46,352 nt of DNA from an uncultured Lachnospiraceae bacterium (GCA_902800325.1 CADCDW010000007.1:1-46352), one strand, 5' to 3'. Counted from the first letter of the stretch, positions 8,808 to 17,240 are shown. Numbers and translations: made by a program. Notes: generated by a model from the letters alone, not told the origin.

Positions 8808-10913
8808 ATGAAAAAAAGAATAGGGGCGTTAATTACAGCTATAGTTCTTGGCTTATCATTGGCGGCGTGTGGCAATTCAGGTTACGGAGATACCAAGGAT
8901 ACAAAAAGAAAATTTGCAAATAATTATTCTGACAGGTTAAAGCTAAAAGAGGAATATGACAATAATTTTAATAATCTGATGGTAGCAACCGGCGAGGCGA
9001 GTGAGCTTATGCTTGTTTATATGGTCGGTTCGAATCTTGAATCCGAAGCGGGACTTGCGAGCCTTGATATTGAGGAAATGCAAAAAAGCGGATTTGACAA
9101 TGAGAATGTCAGGATACTTATTTGTACCGGAGGTTCCAACTACTGGTGGAATGATGACATCTCAGCAGATGAAGTGGCTATATATGAAGTAAACTCAGGA
9201 ACTGACAAGATTAATAAATTAAATGTTCTTCAGGGTGACAATATGGCTGACCCGCTCACCCTTACGGAGTTTCTTGATTATGCGTATGACAATTATGAGG
9301 CCAATTACTACAGCCTTGTTTTGTGGAATCATGGTGGTGGTGCCGTGCTTGGTTACGGAGGAGATGAAAGATATGACTATGATACGCTTACTATGAGCGA
9401 GATGGATCAGGCGTTTTCGACTGCCCATATGATGACGGAAGGTAAGAAGTTTGAATGGGTTGGATTTGATGCCTGCCTTATGGGTATGATAGAGATAGCT
9501 GAATTGTTTGAACCATATACGAACTATCTTATTGCATCGGAGGAAGTTATACCGGGCGATGGCTGGGATTATAAATTTGTTAATAAAATAGCTGACGGAA
9601 CTGATTTTTCGGGAGTTGCGGCAGGAACAGCCATAATTGATACATATGCGAGCTATTATGATTCCTATATCTGGTACAAGCCGGAGTATACATTAGCCTG
9701 TCTTGATTTATCAAAAACAGAAGATGTAATGAACAGCTTTAATTCGCTTATATCGGTTACGGAAAATGATCTTATAAATGGAGAGTACTCCAATATAGCC
9801 AGACAAAGAGGCAATACTAAGGCATTTGGAATAATTGATGAGGAACTTTGCTATGATACTGTAGATGTTTATAATCTTGCGGAAAATATGTCTGAAACCC
9901 ATGCCGCTGAGGCTTCGGCACTTAAAAATGCATTGGAAGAAATGGTTGTTTATTCTAAGACCAATGTTGAAAATGCACACGGATTGGCAGTTTATTTCCC
10001 ATATAACAACAAGATGTATGCTGAAGAATGGGTAGATGAGTATAGCTTAAGTGGATTTAGTCAGACTTATATGCAGTTTGTGAAAAATTTTACGGAGACA
10101 TTTTATGGTGCACCGCTTACCGTATGGGATTTAGACGGCGAGGATGCGGTTGTTGAAATAGCATCGGAAGAACCGGATGGTGGTGTAACCGGAGCAACTG
10201 CAAGTGAATACGAAGTTGGAAATATAGGAAGTATGGGAAGCTTTTCTATACAACTCACAGATGAACAGGTAGCAAATTTTGCCGGAGCCAGTCTTGAAAT
10301 CTGGGAGATATATGAGAACTATGATGATGGTGGATATGGTCTTTGGATCGATTCCTCAGATGTCTATCTTTCTTCTGATAATGTACTCTCTTCGGGTATC
10401 CTTAACAAGCGTATCGTACTAAGGGACTCATCGGGAAATGAAGCTGATTGCTGCGCATTTGAGATAGAAAGAGGCGATGGCTATGCAGTTTATAAAGCAC
10501 CTATAGTTGTGAGCTTTATGGATGATAATGGTGAATTTGATCCGGACAGATATTATGTTCCGTATAATTTGCACATAAGAATTGATGCGGAAAATCCGGG
10601 AGGAGTAATAACCGGTATCTATCCGCTTGAAGATGAAGATACCAATTCTCTTTTACCCAAAAACAGCGTTGTGCTTGAACAGGGTTGCTATATAGAACCG
10701 TATTCCTTTGGAAGAATTATCGAGTTCAATGATGATGGTACCGTGAAGCCGTTTGAAGAATGGAAAAATTATTCGGGATTATTTTATGGCTTTTATCTGG
10801 ATGGAGATTTGACGGTTGATATGGTAGATATAGATCCTGATATTGAAAAAGTTTATGTATATAATATCTGGGATACTCAGGGAAATAGTTATCAGATAAA
10901 TGTAATGCAATAA
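8808..10913 (+). CDS. Clostripain-family (C11) cysteine peptidase lipoprotein
   Basis: The N-terminus is a lipoprotein signal peptide with lipobox LAAC (lipidated C21), so the mature protein is anchored outside on the membrane. Residues about 60-430 match peptidase family C11. The catalytic His is H175 in LWNHGGG and the catalytic Cys is C223 in FDACLMG, a clan CD dyad that cleaves after basic residues in known members. The remaining ~270 residues are acidic, beta-rich and not recognised. The total of 701 residues is longer than a bare C11 domain. The gene stands alone with AGGAGA before its ATG. Substrate and role (nutrition, surface processing, host proteins) cannot be told. Confidence 0.88.
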   Translation: MKKRIGALITAIVLGLSLAACGNSGYGDTKDTKRKFANNYSDRLKLKEEYDNNFNNLMVATGEASELMLVYMVGSNLESEAGLASLDIEEMQKSGFDNENVRILICTGGSNYWWNDDISADEVAIYEVNSGTDKINKLNVLQGDNMADPLTLTEFLDYAYDNYEANYYSLVLWNHGGGAVLGYGGDERYDYDTLTMSEMDQAFSTAHMMTEGKKFEWVGFDACLMGMIEIAELFEPYTNYLIASEEVIPGDGWDYKFVNKIADGTDFSGVAAGTAIIDTYASYYDSYIWYKPEYTLACLDLSKTEDVMNSFNSLISVTENDLINGEYSNIARQRGNTKAFGIIDEELCYDTVDVYNLAENMSETHAAEASALKNALEEMVVYSKTNVENAHGLAVYFPYNNKMYAEEWVDEYSLSGFSQTYMQFVKNFTETFYGAPLTVWDLDGEDAVVEIASEEPDGGVTGATASEYEVGNIGSMGSFSIQLTDEQVANFAGASLEIWEIYENYDDGGYGLWIDSSDVYLSSDNVLSSGILNKRIVLRDSSGNEADCCAFEIERGDGYAVYKAPIVVSFMDDNGEFDPDRYYVPYNLHIRIDAENPGGVITGIYPLEDEDTNSLLPKNSVVLEQGCYIEPYSFGRIIEFNDDGTVKPFEEWKNYSGLFYGFYLDGDLTVDMVDIDPDIEKVYVYNIWDTQGNSYQINVMQ

Positions 10914-10929
10914 AAAATAATAAAATATA

Positions 10930-10959
10930 TGTATAAAAATCCTTAATTTACAGATAATA
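10930..10959 (+). promoter_or_regulatory. Sigma-G-like promoter of spoVT
   Basis: TGTATA (10930-10935) matches the forespore sigma-G -35 consensus TGHATR. After 17 bases, GATAATA (10953-10959) matches six of seven positions of CATWMTA. spoVT of B. subtilis is transcribed by sigma-G, so position and family agree. The region is AT-rich, so a chance match is possible. Confidence 0.5.
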
Positions 10960-10990
10960 GAAACAGACTAATGTAGATATAAGGAGATTT

Positions 10991-11545
10991 ATGGATATGA
11001 AAGCAACAGGTATTATTCGTAGAATAGATGAGCTTGGACGTATAGTAGTTCCAAAGGAGATTAGAAGGGTTTTACGAATCCGTGAAGGTGACCCGATTGA
11101 GATTTTTACTGATAAGGACGGAGAAATTATTTTAAAAAAATATTCCCCGATAGGTGAGCTTTCAAGTTTTGCGCAGGAGTATGTGGAGGCTGCTGCTCAG
11201 ATACTTGGCTGTGGCGTGTGCGTATGTGACAGGGATCAGATTATAGCAGTGGCAGGTATACCCAAAAAAGAACTGCTGGGTAAAAGTCTCCATAAGGACT
11301 TGGAAGAGGCTATAAATGACAGGGAAGCGATTCTTGCGAGAAAAGGTGAAAAGAAGTTTATAAAAATCCTCGGAAATGGCGATAATGAGTACTCCGGAGA
11401 GATAGTTCAGACTATTATAAGTGAGGGCGATGCTATAGGTGCAGTTATACTTTTAAGTAAGGACGACGGAGTAAATATCGGTGAAGCAGAGCAAAAGGCA
11501 GCAGTGATAGCAGCAAAATTCCTTGGAAAACAGATGGAAGGTTAA
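10991..11545 (+). CDS. spoVT: Stage V sporulation protein T
   Basis: This AbrB-type transcription factor tunes forespore gene expression. Residues 3-50 are the swapped-hairpin DNA-binding domain with the family signature ATGIIRRIDELGRIVVPKEI. Residues about 58-182 form a GAF-like C-terminal domain, as in B. subtilis SpoVT; the total of 184 is close to the usual ~178. Two starts compete: ATG 10991 has AAGGAG 4 bases upstream, while ATG 10997 gives the canonical MKATG N-terminus at 10-base spacing. It opens the sporulation cluster and has a sigma-G-like promoter upstream. A short GC-poor hairpin follows the stop. Confidence 0.95.
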   Translation: MDMKATGIIRRIDELGRIVVPKEIRRVLRIREGDPIEIFTDKDGEIILKKYSPIGELSSFAQEYVEAAAQILGCGVCVCDRDQIIAVAGIPKKELLGKSLHKDLEEAINDREAILARKGEKKFIKILGNGDNEYSGEIVQTIISEGDAIGAVILLSKDDGVNIGEAEQKAAVIAAKFLGKQMEG

Positions 11546-11602
11546 AAAATAGTGTTTTTGCTAAAAACTGCAAAAAAAGGACGTTTTTTGGTATCAATGT
11601 AC

Positions 11603-11631
11603 TTGACAAATCGGCTCTAACAATGTATAAA
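11603..11631 (+). promoter_or_regulatory. Strong sigma-A promoter of the HU gene
   Basis: TTGACA (11603-11608), 17-base spacer, TATAAA (11626-11631): nearly perfect consensus. The predicted leader of about 85 bases carries two small hairpins, GGCAT/ATGCC and GATTGT/ACAATC, the second close to the ribosome binding site. High expression is expected. Confidence 0.85.
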
Positions 11632-11723
11632 TATGCGTAGGGCATTTGTTAAAACGTATGCCACGAACAATAGGGGATTGTAAAAAACAATCAACGTTTG
11701 TATTTATAGGAGGAATTATTAAA

Positions 11724-11996
11724 ATGAACAAGAACGAATTAGTTGCAAGCATTGCAGAGAAGACTGGTTTAAAGAAGACTGAGGCTGAGAAGGCACTTAA
11801 GGCTTTCACTGATACAGTTGCAGAGCAGTTAAAGAAGGGTGACAAGATCCAGTTAGTTGGATTTGGTACATTTGAAGTAGCTGAGAGACCTGCAAGAGAG
11901 GGTAGAAATCCTAGAACCGGCGCTACTATGAAGATTAAGGCTTCTAAGGCTCCTAAGTTCAAGGCTGGTAAGGCTTTAAAGGATTCCGTAAACTAA
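11724..11996 (+). CDS. hup: DNA-binding protein HU
   Basis: A 90-residue, lysine-rich nucleoid protein that bends and compacts DNA as a dimer. It has the complete HU fold, including the conserved GFGTFEV strand and the arm motif RNPRTGATMKIKA. The start is the ATG at 11724, preceded by AGGAGG at 11709-11714; an upstream in-frame start would add 26 residues that are not part of the family. It has its own strong promoter and terminator, so it is monocistronic although it sits between spoVT and rqcP. Its codon use and ribosome binding site suggest high expression. Confidence 0.97.
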   Translation: MNKNELVASIAEKTGLKKTEAEKALKAFTDTVAEQLKKGDKIQLVGFGTFEVAERPAREGRNPRTGATMKIKASKAPKFKAGKALKDSVN

Positions 11997-12018
11997 TTAG
12001 CAGATAATAAAGTTGTGT

Positions 12019-12052
12019 AAAGGTCATCATGCGTTTGTATGATGACCTTTTT
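12019..12052 (+). terminator. Rho-independent terminator of the HU gene
   Basis: AAAGGTCATCAT (12019-12030) and ATGATGACCTTT (12039-12050) pair over 12 bp around an 8-base loop, ending in five T (12048-12052). It starts 22 bases after the stop codon. Confidence 0.92.
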
Positions 12053-12070
12053 GTGTAGATAGTTGCGAGA

Positions 12071-12190
12071 TGTGGATATCATTATCGAATCGGGCAGGGG
12101 ACGGTTTTTCCTTTACTCGATTGTAGATAATGATCCGAGCGACAATATTCGTGCTTGCACGAAAATATTGTCATTCGGCGAATATCCATA
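12071..12190. other. Compact three-way-junction element (candidate structured RNA or palindromic repeat)
   Basis: The outer stem is TGTGGATAT (12071-12079) with ATATCCATA (12182-12190), 9 bp with one G-T. Arm 1 is CATTATC (12080-12086) with GATAATG (12126-12132), continued by AATCG (12088-12092) with CGATT (12118-12122). Arm 2 is CCGA (12135-12138) with TCGG (12175-12178), enclosing the 14-bp stem from GACAATATTCGTGC (12141-12154) to its partner at 12157-12172, with a 2-base bulge. Almost every base is paired. It lies between the HU terminator and rqcP. It could be a 5' leader of rqcP, a small RNA or a mobile palindrome. It matches no riboswitch that I recognise. Confidence 0.55.
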
Positions 12191-12212
12191 AGGTTTAGAA
12201 AGAGGTGTTAAT

Positions 12213-12452
12213 ATGAGACTGGATAAATATTTAAAGGTTTCAAGACTTATAAAGAGACGTACCGTTGCCAATGAAGCCTGTGATGCCGGAAGAGTCTCCG
12301 TAAACGGAAAGGTTGTAAAGGCTTCGTATGATGTAAAGATAGGTGATATAATCGAGATTGGTTTCGGCAATAAAACCGTTAAGGCTGAGGTGACACGGAT
12401 AACCGAGACAACCAAAAAAGAAGATGCCAAGGAAATGTATAACATACTTTAA
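12213..12452 (+). CDS. rqcP: S4-domain RNA-binding protein RqcP (YabO/Hsp15-like)
   Basis: A 79-residue protein made almost entirely of an S4 RNA-binding domain (MRLDKYLKVSRLIKRRTVAN, then GRVSVNG). In Firmicutes RqcP works with RqcH on split 50S subunits, adding C-terminal alanine tails to stalled chains. Older annotations call it YabO or a heat-shock Hsp15 relative. AGAGGTG is placed 8 bases before ATG 12213. Its place before yabP-yabQ-divIC matches the conserved Bacillus order. A structured element precedes it. Confidence 0.92.
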   Translation: MRLDKYLKVSRLIKRRTVANEACDAGRVSVNGKVVKASYDVKIGDIIEIGFGNKTVKAEVTRITETTKKEDAKEMYNIL

Positions 12453-12503
12453 ATAAAAAAAGCATATTATATTCTATATAAGTTCCCTGAATTGGAGGAT
12501 TAT

Positions 12504-12788
12504 ATGGGAGAAATTCAATATGCAAAAAATCACAGACTTTCTTTAGATAATAGAAAAAAAGCTACTATATATGGAATAACCAGGGTCGAATCCTTTGATA
12601 CCGATGTGGTGGTGCTTGTTACTGAGGCAGGTGTACTTACGATTAAAGGTGATGATTTGCACGTTATAAGACTTGATGTTGATAAGGGTGAGCTGGAGAT
12701 GGCAGGAACCATTGACAGCATGGTTTACTCAGAAAATCACAATGTTAAAAAAACAGCAGCAGGAATACTGGGGAGAATGTTTAAATAA
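12504..12788 (+). CDS. yabP: Sporulation protein YabP
   Basis: A 94-residue soluble protein of the YabP family, needed for spore formation in B. subtilis, where it is made in the mother cell. The start is ATG 12504, preceded by GGAGG (12494-12498) at 5 bases; an in-frame TTG at 12492 lies inside that site and is not used. The sequence is mostly beta-strand (YGITRVESFDTDVVVLVTEAG, then LTIKGDDLHV). It stands between rqcP and yabQ as in other spore formers, and yabQ begins directly after its stop codon. The biochemical role is not established. Confidence 0.92.
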   Translation: MGEIQYAKNHRLSLDNRKKATIYGITRVESFDTDVVVLVTEAGVLTIKGDDLHVIRLDVDKGELEMAGTIDSMVYSENHNVKKTAAGILGRMFK

Positions 12789-13283
12789 ATGTTTTATATA
12801 ATTTATCTCCAGGGAAATATGTTTGTTGTAAGTCTTATAATGGGGATATGTATGGGAGCGGTATATGATGTGCTCCGAAGCATAAGAAAAACCTTTAATC
12901 ATGGTGATATGCTTGTCGGTTTAGAGGATATAGTGTATTGGCTTTTTTTTACATGGCTTTTTATAGAAAACATCTTCAAATATAATGATGGAAGCTTCAG
13001 AATTTACATTTTTATCGTTGCAATTACCGGAATTTTGATTTATAAGAACACAATAAGTAGTGGCATTTTCAATTTGCTGAACTACATCTTGTGTTTTGTG
13101 AAAAAGTGTGTTGAAAAACCTAAGAAATTGTTGAAAAATGGCGAAAAATGGTATAAAATGAAAGTATCTATTTTTAGACATTTAAAAAATGATGAGAAGG
13201 AAAAGGATGTATATCAATCATCCGGCAGGGGTAAAGATGAGCAAAAGGAAAGGAAGAAAAAAGTCAACAAGAAGACAGTCTAG
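12789..13283 (+). CDS. yabQ: Spore cortex biosynthesis protein YabQ
   Basis: A 164-residue membrane protein with about four hydrophobic segments in residues 5-115, then a long, highly basic cytoplasmic tail rich in Lys. The conserved opening GICMGAVYDVLRSIRK is typical of YabQ, which is required for spore cortex formation. The ATG at 12789 follows the yabP stop directly and GGGGAG lies about 13 bases upstream, so translation is probably coupled. The 3' end overlaps the beginning of divIC in another frame. Confidence 0.92.
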   Translation: MFYIIYLQGNMFVVSLIMGICMGAVYDVLRSIRKTFNHGDMLVGLEDIVYWLFFTWLFIENIFKYNDGSFRIYIFIVAITGILIYKNTISSGIFNLLNYILCFVKKCVEKPKKLLKNGEKWYKMKVSIFRHLKNDEKEKDVYQSSGRGKDEQKERKKKVNKKTV

Positions 13284-13548
13284 ACTTACAAGTTTTCTTA
13301 TTGTGGTTGCTGTTATATTTGTTTGTACCATATCGGCTTTAAGAGTTAAAGAACTTCGTGCTCAGGGTAAGGAGCTTGCCTATGCCGAGACTGTTTTAGA
13401 GCAAAAGATTGAAGCTGCCAGGCAGGAAAATGAAGTCCTTCATGCTCAGCAGCAGTATATGCAGACCAACAAATACATAGAAGATGTGGCAAAGGATAAG
13501 CTTGGACTTGTTTATCCGGATGAGATTGTGATTAAGCCGCAGGAATAA
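13237..13548 (+). CDS. divIC: Septum formation initiator DivIC/FtsL-type protein
   Basis: A small bitopic divisome protein: basic cytoplasmic N-terminus, one membrane helix (SFLIVVAVIFVCTISAL) and an external coiled coil (about residues 50-85) ending in the family motif YIEDVAKDKLGLVYPDE. It joins FtsL and DivIB at the septum and activates peptidoglycan synthesis. Several in-frame starts exist (13189, 13207, 13237). I chose 13237 for AGGGG at 5 bases and a compact 103 residues, but 13207 also has a purine-rich site. It overlaps the yabQ end and is followed by a terminator. Confidence 0.88.
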   Translation: MSKRKGRKKSTRRQSRLTSFLIVVAVIFVCTISALRVKELRAQGKELAYAETVLEQKIEAARQENEVLHAQQQYMQTNKYIEDVAKDKLGLVYPDEIVIKPQE

Positions 13549-13559
13549 ATGATAGCATT

Positions 13560-13592
13560 ACCGCTTCGATATAATCGGAGCGGTCTTTTTTT
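13560..13592 (+). terminator. Terminator after divIC
   Basis: ACCGCTTCGAT (13560-13570) and ATCGGAGCGGT (13574-13584) pair with one G-T wobble, followed by seven T (13586-13592). It closes the rqcP-yabP-yabQ-divIC unit and isolates spoIIE. Confidence 0.88.
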
Positions 13593-13656
13593 GTCAACAA
13601 TTAATGTGCAAAGCTTCCAGAGTTAGACAGCAATATGCTTTGTATAGGACTATAAT
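13590..13656 (+). promoter_or_regulatory. Candidate Spo0A-controlled promoter of spoIIE
   Basis: TATAAT lies at 13651-13656. The best -35 match, TAGACA (13624-13629, five of six to TTGACA), is 21 bases upstream, a spacing typical of Spo0A-activated sigma-A promoters such as spoIIE and spoIIG of B. subtilis. TTAGACA (13623-13629) is also one base from TTCGACA, the reverse complement of the 0A box. A second match, TTTGTCAAC (13590-13598, eight of nine to TTTGTCRAA), lies upstream at the end of the divIC terminator. Confidence 0.55.
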
Positions 13657-13693
13657 TTTTAGGCTGATACAGAGTTTGATCAGGAGGTATGTT

Positions 13694-15685
13694 ATGAAGA
13701 TAACAGGTAGGCTAAAAGGAATAGGCTTTGCAGTAGCTGCATTTTTTATAGGCAGGGCATTTGTTATGAACTTAAATCCATTTGCGATTGGGGCGCTTGT
13801 GGCCTGGGCACTTTTGGGCGAAAATATATGGCTTATATTTATCGGCCTTATGGGAGGAATTGCATCCCTTGGATCATTTGACAGACTTTTTGAATATGGT
13901 TCAATCATGCTGTTTCTTATTGTTATACTCGCGCTGAAAAACTCTATCGAATTAAGGGGAAGAAATATTCTTACGGCACTCATAACCGGTGGCGTAACAT
14001 TTGTTATACATGGTATTTCGAGCTTTGTCGTAGATGAATATGTAAGTATTTTTGATATGTCTGTTATGGCTGTTCTATCATTTGCTTCAGCTTTGGTTTT
14101 TTATAAGGGGATAGAGGGATTAAAGGAAGATTCGCTTTCCATAGTAACTGACAATGAAACTGCTCTTGGGTTCATAGCCTTTTTTGCGGCAGTATTTTGG
14201 GGTATGCCGCTTGAGGTTTATAATATAACGGTGGCACAGGCTTTTTTTGTTTTTTCGATTCTTTTTGCATGGTATAAGTTTGGTTTTGCCGTAGGACTAA
14301 CATGGACAGTTGTATCAAGTGCATTCATGGGCGTTAAAACCGGAGATACTTCATATCTGGCAGCGTATCTGGTGATTGCACTTTCGGTATATGCGGTACT
14401 GATATTTATAGAAGGCGGAAGGCTGATACATGCCGCTTCGTTTTTAATCGTATATTACATAGTGGCGTTTACGCATTTTGATATGCTGCTAACAGATAAT
14501 GGGATAAAGGCTCTTTACTCGGCAGTCCTTTTTTTCATTCTTGCTCCAAACAATCTGATGCTTAGACTTGATGAGAGAGCCGGTTACTACGAGCCTGATA
14601 ACACCCCTGAGTGGGGAAGGATTGTCGTGGAAAGGGTTAATAATCTCGCAGATGCATTTAAAAGAATTGAGTATACATTTGCGGGAGAGGCGGGAGCAGG
14701 TATCGGATTTAACGATGTTGGAAATATTATAGAAAATTTTACCAATCAGTTAAATGAGATGGTTCCTATTAAGAAGACAATTGAAGCATCGATTATAGAA
14801 GAGTTGTCAAAAAAAGAAGTTCTGGTTAAAAATATACTGATGATTAAAAATCAGGATGAAAGATACGAGGTTTATATAAATGCACGAGTAAGGCGTGGAA
14901 GACTTGTGACAGCCGAAACAGTCAAAAGCATAGTAGAGGATAAGATGAGAGTCAGACTTATGATTAAAGATGAGAGCAAAAGCATAGTGAGTCGCAGGTA
15001 TGATATGATTTGTCTGATGGAAAAACCGGATTTCAGGTGTGAGACTGCGGTAAGACGTATCAGCAGATATGAAGATGAGGTATCCGGAGATAATTTTTAT
15101 ATAGGAGATATACCCAATGGTCAGAAACTTCTTTTGATAGCTGACGGCATGGGCAATGGTGAAAAGGCTTCAAGAGACAGCAATCAGCTTATAGATTCGC
15201 TGGAGGAACTTTTAAATGCCGGCTTTGATAAGGAAATGTCAATAAGAGTTGTCAATTCATATCTTGCAGAGAAAAATAAAGGTGAGAGCTTTTCAACGCT
15301 TGATATGATTATTATCGATCTCTATACAGGCTGTGGAAGGATATATAAGCAGGGGGCAGCTACTACCTTTGTAAAGCGGGGAGAATGGATAGAGATGGTT
15401 AAATCAACATCGCTTCCGGTAGGGGTAACTGCTGATGCGGTATGCGAAAAATGTATGAAAAAGTTTTATTCAAATGATATGATAGTCATGGTTAGTGATG
15501 GTATGCTTGAGAGCATACTGTTTGAGAATAAAGAAGATTATATGAAGGAACTTATGCTTTCTTCGGATGCTATGACACCGGATGAACTGGCAGATGAGAT
15601 ACTGGATAATATAAGGTCAATAAGCGGTAACAGACTTAAAGACGATGCTACCATGATAGTATGTAAAATTGTTAAAACTTTGTGA
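13694..15685 (+). CDS. spoIIE: Stage II sporulation protein E, PP2C-type phosphatase
   Basis: SpoIIE dephosphorylates SpoIIAA at the polar septum and so releases sigma-F in the forespore. The start is ATG 13694 after AGGAGG (13682-13687); an in-frame upstream start would add 30 residues inside the promoter. At 663 residues it is shorter than the ~827 of B. subtilis. Residues 1-300 form a multi-helix membrane domain, about 310-440 a linker region, and 440-663 the PP2C domain with metal-binding D484 in ADGMGNG and D650/D651 near the end. The membrane part and PP2C core are intact; the shortening is in the middle. It stands alone between two terminator/promoter regions. Confidence 0.95.
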   Translation: MKITGRLKGIGFAVAAFFIGRAFVMNLNPFAIGALVAWALLGENIWLIFIGLMGGIASLGSFDRLFEYGSIMLFLIVILALKNSIELRGRNILTALITGGVTFVIHGISSFVVDEYVSIFDMSVMAVLSFASALVFYKGIEGLKEDSLSIVTDNETALGFIAFFAAVFWGMPLEVYNITVAQAFFVFSILFAWYKFGFAVGLTWTVVSSAFMGVKTGDTSYLAAYLVIALSVYAVLIFIEGGRLIHAASFLIVYYIVAFTHFDMLLTDNGIKALYSAVLFFILAPNNLMLRLDERAGYYEPDNTPEWGRIVVERVNNLADAFKRIEYTFAGEAGAGIGFNDVGNIIENFTNQLNEMVPIKKTIEASIIEELSKKEVLVKNILMIKNQDERYEVYINARVRRGRLVTAETVKSIVEDKMRVRLMIKDESKSIVSRRYDMICLMEKPDFRCETAVRRISRYEDEVSGDNFYIGDIPNGQKLLLIADGMGNGEKASRDSNQLIDSLEELLNAGFDKEMSIRVVNSYLAEKNKGESFSTLDMIIIDLYTGCGRIYKQGAATTFVKRGEWIEMVKSTSLPVGVTADAVCEKCMKKFYSNDMIVMVSDGMLESILFENKEDYMKELMLSSDAMTPDELADEILDNIRSISGNRLKDDATMIVCKIVKTL

Positions 15686-15818
15686 CAGGTATATACTTTA
15701 GCTTTTGATTATGATATTATTTTACAATGATTTTTTTGATTAGGTTCACTTGAAGATTAAGGATTTGCATACAGATATCATATATAACAGCCGCCGTTTA
15801 ATGGGAGAATAACTTCAG

Positions 15819-17216
15819 ATGAGAGAATTTGAAAGAAAGATAAAAAAATATATAGATGAATATAATATGATAACAGCCGGTGAAAAAATTATCGTTGGCC
15901 TTTCAGGGGGCGCTGATTCGGTTTGCCTTTTACTCGTTTTAAAGTTGCTTGGAGCAGATTTATATGCTGTTCATATCAACCATATGCTTCGCGGCGAGGA
16001 GGCAGATTGTGATGAAGAATTTTGTAAGAAACTTTGTGAAAAGTCAGATGTACCGTTTAAAGCATATCATAAGGATATAAAGGCTTATGCAACTGAAGAA
16101 AAAATGACGGTTGAAGAGGCCGGCAGAAAATTCAGATATGCCTGCTTTGAGGAAACAAGAAAAGAGTATGGAGCATCTAAAATTGCTGTAGCACATAATA
16201 AAAATGATCTGGCGGAGACAGTTATATTTAATTTGACCAGAGGAAGCGGTATCAATGGACTTTCAGGTATAAAGGCAGTTCGCGGTGATATTATAAGACC
16301 GCTTCTTTGTGCAAAAAGAAGCGAGATAGAGGCATATCTTGCTGAGATAGGGCAGGATTACAGAACTGATTCAACCAATCTTTCAAAGGACTATGACAGA
16401 AACAAGATAAGGCATATTGTTTTGCCGACATTGACAGAGTTAAATGACGGTGCCATAGAACATATATCTGATATAGCTGATGAAGCTTATGACACATATA
16501 TGTTTATAAAGGAAATTGTTGAATCGGAGCTTGCCGGATGTACAATCGAAAAAAAAGGTGGAACGCTTGTGCTTGATAAGGCGGAGATATCGAGGCTTCC
16601 GGTGATGATAAAGAAAAATGTTATACATGAGGCTATAGCTAAGGTTGCCGGAAAAAAGAAGGATATAACGAGAAGACATATAGAAGATGTGATAAAACTT
16701 TTTGAAAGCAAATCCGGCAGTATATTAAATCTCCCTTACAACATAACTGCAAAAAACAGCTATGACAGAATTATAATTACTACCGAAAAGGTAAAAAGCA
16801 AGGAGTTTCTATGGGAGATAGATAAGAAAGAAATTGAGAAAGCTCCGGTTAAGATGACATTTTCTGATGGTAACAGCATATGTTTTAATGTCATATCCTA
16901 TACATCAGATATTCAAATAATAAAAAATAACTATACTAAAATGGCTGATTATGGTAAAATAAAAGGTGCTCTTTGTATAAGAACCCCCAGGGAGGGGGAT
17001 TATATAATAATTGATGATAAGGGCAGTTCCAAGAAATTGTCGCGGGTATTTATCGACAATAAGATAGACAGAGACAGGAGACTGTCGTGGCCGGTTGTCG
17101 CATGCGGAAACGAGATAGTATGGGCCATAGGTCTTAGATATAGTGAAGCTTATAAGATAGATGATAAAACAAAAGAGATTTTATATATGGAATATAAGCA
17201 GGACTACAAAGGATAA
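15819..17216 (+). CDS. tilS: tRNA(Ile)-lysidine synthetase
   Basis: TilS converts the wobble C34 of the minor isoleucine tRNA to lysidine using ATP and lysine, so that the anticodon CAU reads AUA. The 465 residues show the N-type ATP-pyrophosphatase P-loop SGGADS (29-34) near the N-terminus, the HxxHxLRG motif as HINHMLRG, an RNI-type linker (YDRNKIRHIVLP), a middle helical domain, and the C-terminal tRNA-binding domain (from about 385, TPREGD). AUA is common in this window, which makes the gene essential here. The order tilS-hpt-ftsH is conserved in Firmicutes. Confidence 0.96.
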   Translation: MREFERKIKKYIDEYNMITAGEKIIVGLSGGADSVCLLLVLKLLGADLYAVHINHMLRGEEADCDEEFCKKLCEKSDVPFKAYHKDIKAYATEEKMTVEEAGRKFRYACFEETRKEYGASKIAVAHNKNDLAETVIFNLTRGSGINGLSGIKAVRGDIIRPLLCAKRSEIEAYLAEIGQDYRTDSTNLSKDYDRNKIRHIVLPTLTELNDGAIEHISDIADEAYDTYMFIKEIVESELAGCTIEKKGGTLVLDKAEISRLPVMIKKNVIHEAIAKVAGKKKDITRRHIEDVIKLFESKSGSILNLPYNITAKNSYDRIIITTEKVKSKEFLWEIDKKEIEKAPVKMTFSDGNSICFNVISYTSDIQIIKNNYTKMADYGKIKGALCIRTPREGDYIIIDDKGSSKKLSRVFIDNKIDRDRRLSWPVVACGNEIVWAIGLRYSEAYKIDDKTKEILYMEYKQDYKG

Positions 17217-17240
17217 TATAAACGTAAGGAGAGTGATACT

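Noticed and set aside
11594-11962. 122-codon open frame opposite the HU gene
   Set aside because: Antisense shadow of hup that also covers its promoter.
11646-11996. Longer HU with 26 extra N-terminal residues
   Set aside because: The strong AGGAGG site and family length both place the start at 11724.
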